Shown in pieces: positions 5,891 through 8,838 of a DNA stretch of 8,838 nucleotides. The position numbers and the translations under genes are program-made. The first letter of the stretch is position 1. Each line of letters begins with the position of its first letter. Origin of the DNA: an uncultured Alphaproteobacteria bacterium (lineage in GTDB: Bacteria > Pseudomonadota > Alphaproteobacteria > Caulobacterales > Parvularculaceae); contig CALKYG010000311.1 in NCBI GenBank assembly GCA_938003575.1, forward strand, positions 1 through 8,838, in the 5' to 3' direction. Under the pieces are notes generated by a model. The model did not search any database. It was not told the origin of the DNA and saw only the letters and a program-made list of their open reading frames with translations.

Positions 5891-6828
5891 AGGTTTCCGC
5901 GCAAAAGAATTCGCTCATCTTCGCATCGCGCGCTCCTTCACGCCGGAGCGCGGGGTTTTTTGCGTCGATCTTCTTATCTGCCTTCCTCCTCGCCGCCTGC
6001 TCCAGGGAACCCGACGCCGGCCTTACCGGCTATGTCGAAGCGGATCTTCTCTACCTCGCGCCGCAGGATGCGGGCGTCGTCGGGTCGCTCGCCGTTCGCG
6101 AGGGCGATCAGGTGAAGGCGGGCGACATCCTCTTCACGCTCGACCCCGCGCGGCTGTCGCTCGCCGCGCAGCAGGCGACAGCCCTCGCGCAGGGCGCGGC
6201 GGCGCGCGCGACGGACGGAGGCGTGCTGGCGAAACAGGTAGCCGAAGCGGAAGCGGCCCTCGTTCTCGCGGAACAGACATTCAACCGGTCGAGATTGCTG
6301 GTGAAGGACGGCGCCGTTTCAAAGGAAAAATTCGATATCGACGCCGCCGGTCTTGCAGCGGCGAAAGCGCGGCTCGACATGCTGCGCGCCGAGAGATCAG
6401 CGGGCATGCGTGAATACGATTCGGCGACCGCCGCAGCAGCGCTCGCCGGCCGCCGCCTCTCGGACCTCGAAACGCCAGCGCCTTCGGACGGGACGATTGA
6501 ACGCATTTACCGCCGCCCCGGCGAGGTCGTCGCGCCCGGAGAACCGGTCGTCGCGCTCCTTGCGCGGGAACACTTGAAAATCAGGTTCTTTGCGGCGGAA
6601 CCAATGCTGTCGTCGCTGGCCATGGGAGAATCGATCGCCTTTTCGTGCGACGGCTGCGCACAGCCTCGACGCGCAACGATCTCGTTCATCGCGAGCGAAC
6701 CGCAATACACCCCGCCCGTCATCTATTCGTTGAAAGAGCGGGAGAAGCTCGTCTTCCTGATCGAAGCGCGCCCGGATGATCCGGCGGGACTGCGGCCCGG
6801 TCTTCCCGTTTCCGTCCACCTCGAATGA
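5887..6828 (+). CDS. HlyD/YbhG-type periplasmic adaptor (membrane fusion) lipoprotein
   Basis: The 313-residue adaptor should link the inner-membrane ABC-2 pump to an outer-membrane channel. Lipobox LLAAC puts the lipidated cysteine at C38 after a long, basic signal region; Ser follows the cysteine. The order is a first half-lipoyl strand set (about 47-90, GYVEADLLYLAPQDAGVV and VREGDQVKAGDILFTLD), an Ala-rich helical hairpin (about 92-185), a second half-lipoyl segment (APSDGTIERIYRRPGEVVAPGEP, about 197-219) and a beta-barrel domain. CDGC (C254, C257) and YTPPVIYS (274-281) followed by REKLVFLIEARP are familiar in the YbhG/YhiI-like group. The ATG overlaps the tetR stop by 4 nt; no other in-frame ATG precedes the lipobox. 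Codons for residues 15-25 contain a terminator-like hairpin, which is odd. The gene ends in a 4-nt overlap with the ATPase gene. Confidence 0.93.
   Translation: MKVSAQKNSLIFASRAPSRRSAGFFASIFLSAFLLAACSREPDAGLTGYVEADLLYLAPQDAGVVGSLAVREGDQVKAGDILFTLDPARLSLAAQQATALAQGAAARATDGGVLAKQVAEAEAALVLAEQTFNRSRLLVKDGAVSKEKFDIDAAGLAAAKARLDMLRAERSAGMREYDSATAAAALAGRRLSDLETPAPSDGTIERIYRRPGEVVAPGEPVVALLAREHLKIRFFAAEPMLSSLAMGESIAFSCDGCAQPRRATISFIASEPQYTPPVIYSLKEREKLVFLIEARPDDPAGLRPGLPVSVHLE
5929..5961 (+). terminator. Terminator-like hairpin inside the start of the adaptor gene
   Basis: CGCGCTCC (5929-5936) pairs perfectly with GGAGCGCG (5945-5952), an 8-bp stem with 7 G:C pairs and an 8-nt loop. Three G residues and then six T residues (5956-5961) follow. 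This looks like a Rho-independent terminator on the plus strand, placed 39 nt after the tetR stop but within the signal-peptide codons of the adaptor. The GGG between stem and T tract may lower efficiency. Ribosomes translating the adaptor start would disrupt it, so it might act as an attenuator; chance similarity in GC-rich coding DNA is possible. Confidence 0.5.
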
Positions 6829-7778
6829 ACGGCGATCTCGTCATCGACGTCAAAGGGCTGACGAAGAAATTCAGCGGAAAGACGGTCGTCGATCATTTCG
6901 ATCTCGCCGTCCCGCGCGGCGCGATCTACGGCTTTCTCGGCCCGAACGGTTCCGGCAAGACGACGACGATCCGCATGGTTTGCGGGCTGTTGAAGCCGGA
7001 TGACGGCGCCGGATCCGTCCTCGGCCTCGACGTGCTGCGGCAAAGCGCCGAGATCAAGGAGCGCGTCGGCTACATGACGCAGCGCTTCTCGCTTTATGAA
7101 GATCTTTCAATCCGGGAAAACCTCGAATTCGTCGCGCGCCTTTACAGTCTCGATCATGTGCGCGATCGCGTCGAGGCCTCGCTGAAATCGCTCGGCCTTT
7201 CCGAGCGCCGCAAGCAATTGGCCGGAACCCTGTCCGGCGGATGGAAGCAGCGCCTCGCGCTCGCCGCCTGCATGATTCACGAGCCCGAACTCCTGCTCCT
7301 CGACGAACCGACCGCGGGCGTCGATCCGAAGGCGCGCCGCGATTTCTGGGACGCCATCCGCGACTACGCCGCCGAGGGCGTGACGACGCTCGTATCGACG
7401 CATTACATGGATGAGGCCGTGCAATGCGACCGCATCGCCTTTATCGCTTTCGGCAAGAAGCTGATTGACGCGCGCACCGCCGACATTCCGGGCGAGGTCG
7501 GACTGCACGCTTACCGGATCGAAACCGCAAACCTCGATGAAGCGATGCGGCGGATCAAATCGGCGGGCGGCTATGACGTGCTCGCGCGGTTCGGCGCCGC
7601 CATTCATGTCGCCGGCCGCGACCGCGCCAAACTCGAAAAATGCGTCAAATCGGCGGAGGGCCTGGAGGCGCTGCAAGTCGAAGCGATCGGCGCCGGGCTT
7701 GAAGAAGCGTTCATCTACCTGATGTCCGGCGCTGCCGACAATTTCGCAAACGGAGTCGAAAGGCGGGTCGGCCAGTGA
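6825..7778 (+). CDS. ABC-2 type transporter ATP-binding protein
   Basis: This 317-residue cytoplasmic ATPase should power the ABC-2 permease encoded next. Motifs are complete: Walker A GPNGSGKTT (39-47), Q86 in the Q-loop (GYMTQ), signature LSGGWKQR (136-143), Walker B LLLLDEPT with E161, D-loop AGVDP and H192 in the STHYMDEA switch. Trp within the LSGGWKQR signature is common in ATPases of the drug and polysaccharide ABC-2 group. After about residue 215 a C-terminal extension follows, typical of this subfamily. It is a single ATPase, whereas E. coli YbhF is a fused double ATPase, so the pump presumably uses a homodimer or a second ATPase encoded beyond the window. ATG 6825 overlaps the adaptor TGA by 4 nt, and its own TGA overlaps the permease GTG by 4 nt. 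Confidence 0.95.
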   Translation: MNGDLVIDVKGLTKKFSGKTVVDHFDLAVPRGAIYGFLGPNGSGKTTTIRMVCGLLKPDDGAGSVLGLDVLRQSAEIKERVGYMTQRFSLYEDLSIRENLEFVARLYSLDHVRDRVEASLKSLGLSERRKQLAGTLSGGWKQRLALAACMIHEPELLLLDEPTAGVDPKARRDFWDAIRDYAAEGVTTLVSTHYMDEAVQCDRIAFIAFGKKLIDARTADIPGEVGLHAYRIETANLDEAMRRIKSAGGYDVLARFGAAIHVAGRDRAKLEKCVKSAEGLEALQVEAIGAGLEEAFIYLMSGAADNFANGVERRVGQ

Positions 7779-8838
7779 TTTCGATGTCGCGCATCAGGGC
7801 CGTGTTTCAGAAAGAACTCGTGCAGATGCGGCGCGACCGACCAACGTTCGCGATCATGATCATGGTTCCGATCATGCAGCTGACGCTTTTCGGCTTTGCG
7901 ATCGACACCGATCCGCGCCACTTGCCGACAGCGGTCGAATTGCGCGACGACGGGCCGCTGACCCGCAGCCTGCTCGCGTCGATGCGCCAGTCCGGCTATT
8001 TCGACATCATCGCCCAGGTCCCGTCCGACAAAGAAGGCGAGCGGCTGCTGCGCTCCGGCGAGATTTCCTATCTCATCGTCATTCCGGAGAATTTCGAACG
8101 TGACTTCGTGCGCGGCGAGCGCCCTCAGATCCTTATCGCGGCTGATGCGAGCGACCCGGTCGCCGCCTCGGGTCCCATCGCTGCGGCGAATGAAATCGCC
8201 CGCCGCGCCTTCGCCCCGGAACTCGATCGCCTGCCCAGAGATCTGCGCGGCGGAGCGGCGCCGTTCGAGGCGGTCATTCATCGTCAGTACAATCCGGCCG
8301 GCGAGACTTCGATGAACATCGTGCCGGGACTTCTCGGCATTATCCTTACAATGACTCTCATCATGATCACGTCGATCGCGCTGACGCGCGAGGTTGAACG
8401 CGGAACGATCGAATCCCTCCTCTCGACGCCTGTGCGCGCCAGCGAAATCATGATCGGCAAGACGACGCCCTACATACTCGTCGGCATCATTCAGACGTCG
8501 ATCGTGCTGATCGCATCGCGACTCATATTCGACATTCCCTTCATGGGAGAGATCTGGCCGTTCCTTCTTGCGATTCTGCTTTTCATTTTCACCAATCTAA
8601 TGCTCGGCTATTTGATCTCGACCATCGCGAAGACGCAGATGCAGGCGATGCAGATGACGTTCTTCATCTTCCTCCCGTCAATCCTGTTGTCGGGGTTCAT
8701 GTTTCCGTTCGCCGCCATGCCGGACTGGGCGCAAGCGATCGGCGAGGCGCTCCCTATCACGCATTTCCTGCGGATCGTCAGGGAAGTTATGCTGAAAGGC
8801 GCCGGCTTTGCTGAAATTCGCGGCGACATCTGGCCGAT
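7775..8838 (+). CDS. ABC-2 type permease of the efflux pump, 3' end missing
   Basis: The frame is open from GTG 7775 to the window end (354 complete codons). Relatives are roughly 370-380 residues, so only the last helix and tail are probably missing. It starts MISMSRIRAVFQKELVQMRRD, then a first helix near 25-45, a large periplasmic domain (about 45-178, including DTDPRHLPTAV), then helices near 181-206, 230-252, 262-284 and 295-315. The cytoplasmic segment TREVERGTIESLLSTPV (204-220) and the late PFAAMPDWAQAIGEALPITHFLRIVREVM stretch are hallmarks of YbhS/YbhR-like permeases. GTG 7775 is chosen because it overlaps the ATPase TGA like the other junctions and has AAGG 11 nt upstream; ATG 7784, three codons in, is the alternative. 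A second permease gene often follows in such operons and would lie outside this window. Confidence 0.92.
   Translation, partial: MISMSRIRAVFQKELVQMRRDRPTFAIMIMVPIMQLTLFGFAIDTDPRHLPTAVELRDDGPLTRSLLASMRQSGYFDIIAQVPSDKEGERLLRSGEISYLIVIPENFERDFVRGERPQILIAADASDPVAASGPIAAANEIARRAFAPELDRLPRDLRGGAAPFEAVIHRQYNPAGETSMNIVPGLLGIILTMTLIMITSIALTREVERGTIESLLSTPVRASEIMIGKTTPYILVGIIQTSIVLIASRLIFDIPFMGEIWPFLLAILLFIFTNLMLGYLISTIAKTQMQAMQMTFFIFLPSILLSGFMFPFAAMPDWAQAIGEALPITHFLRIVREVMLKGAGFAEIRGDIWP

Noticed and set aside
7107..7676. 189-codon minus-strand open frame opposite the ABC-2 ATPase gene
   Set aside because: Lies wholly antisense to a gene with complete ATPase motifs; its composition is a codon-position mirror effect of high third-position GC. 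The same holds for antisense frames at 7715-8281, 4246-4797, 1632-2108 and 6397-6819.

Overview
The window looks like chromosomal DNA of a GC-rich alphaproteobacterium, perhaps Hyphomicrobiales (Rhizobiales)-like. The grounds are strong G/C bias at third codon positions, tight gene packing with ATGA/GTGA overlaps, a long omega subunit next to folK and an apparent (p)ppGpp synthetase, and alphaproteobacteria-type versions of NYN/LabA and family-5 uracil-DNA glycosylase. A genus cannot be fixed from the sequence alone. No tRNA, rRNA, insertion sequence, CRISPR array or attachment site was seen, and no gene-free stretch exceeds 300 bases.

Left part, minus strand (1-1349): folK (pterin pyrophosphokinase), then rpoZ (RNA polymerase omega), then the 5' end of a gene that leaves the window. 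That last gene begins with a disordered Ala/Lys/Glu-rich segment and is probably the RelA/SpoT-type (p)ppGpp enzyme usually found after rpoZ. This is a housekeeping and stringent-response block.

Middle, plus strand (1437-5136): a second unit diverges from folK across an 87-bp gap that carries a perfect 16-bp tandem repeat. It holds a LabA-like NYN-domain protein, a 4Fe-4S family-5 uracil-DNA glycosylase, an unrecognised four-helix membrane protein and an MsbA-related ABC half-exporter. Junctions are 10 nt, a 4-nt overlap and 1 nt, so the four are probably co-transcribed. They do not form an obvious single pathway.

Right part, plus strand (5184-8838, running off the end): a TetR-family regulator, a lipoprotein HlyD-type adaptor, an ABC-2 ATPase and an ABC-2 permease (3' end missing), each joined to the next by a 4-nt overlap. 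This matches the layout of YbhGFSR/CecR-type drug or small-molecule efflux operons. Just before tetR lies a perfect 32-bp palindrome over the likely -10 region, a strong candidate autoregulatory operator. A terminator-like hairpin with a six-T tract lies inside the first codons of the adaptor gene, directly after tetR, and could attenuate transcription between regulator and efflux genes.

I see no clearly new multi-gene system. The most original signals are regulatory (the palindrome, the internal terminator-like hairpin and the tandem repeat), plus altered acidic residues in the NYN protein.
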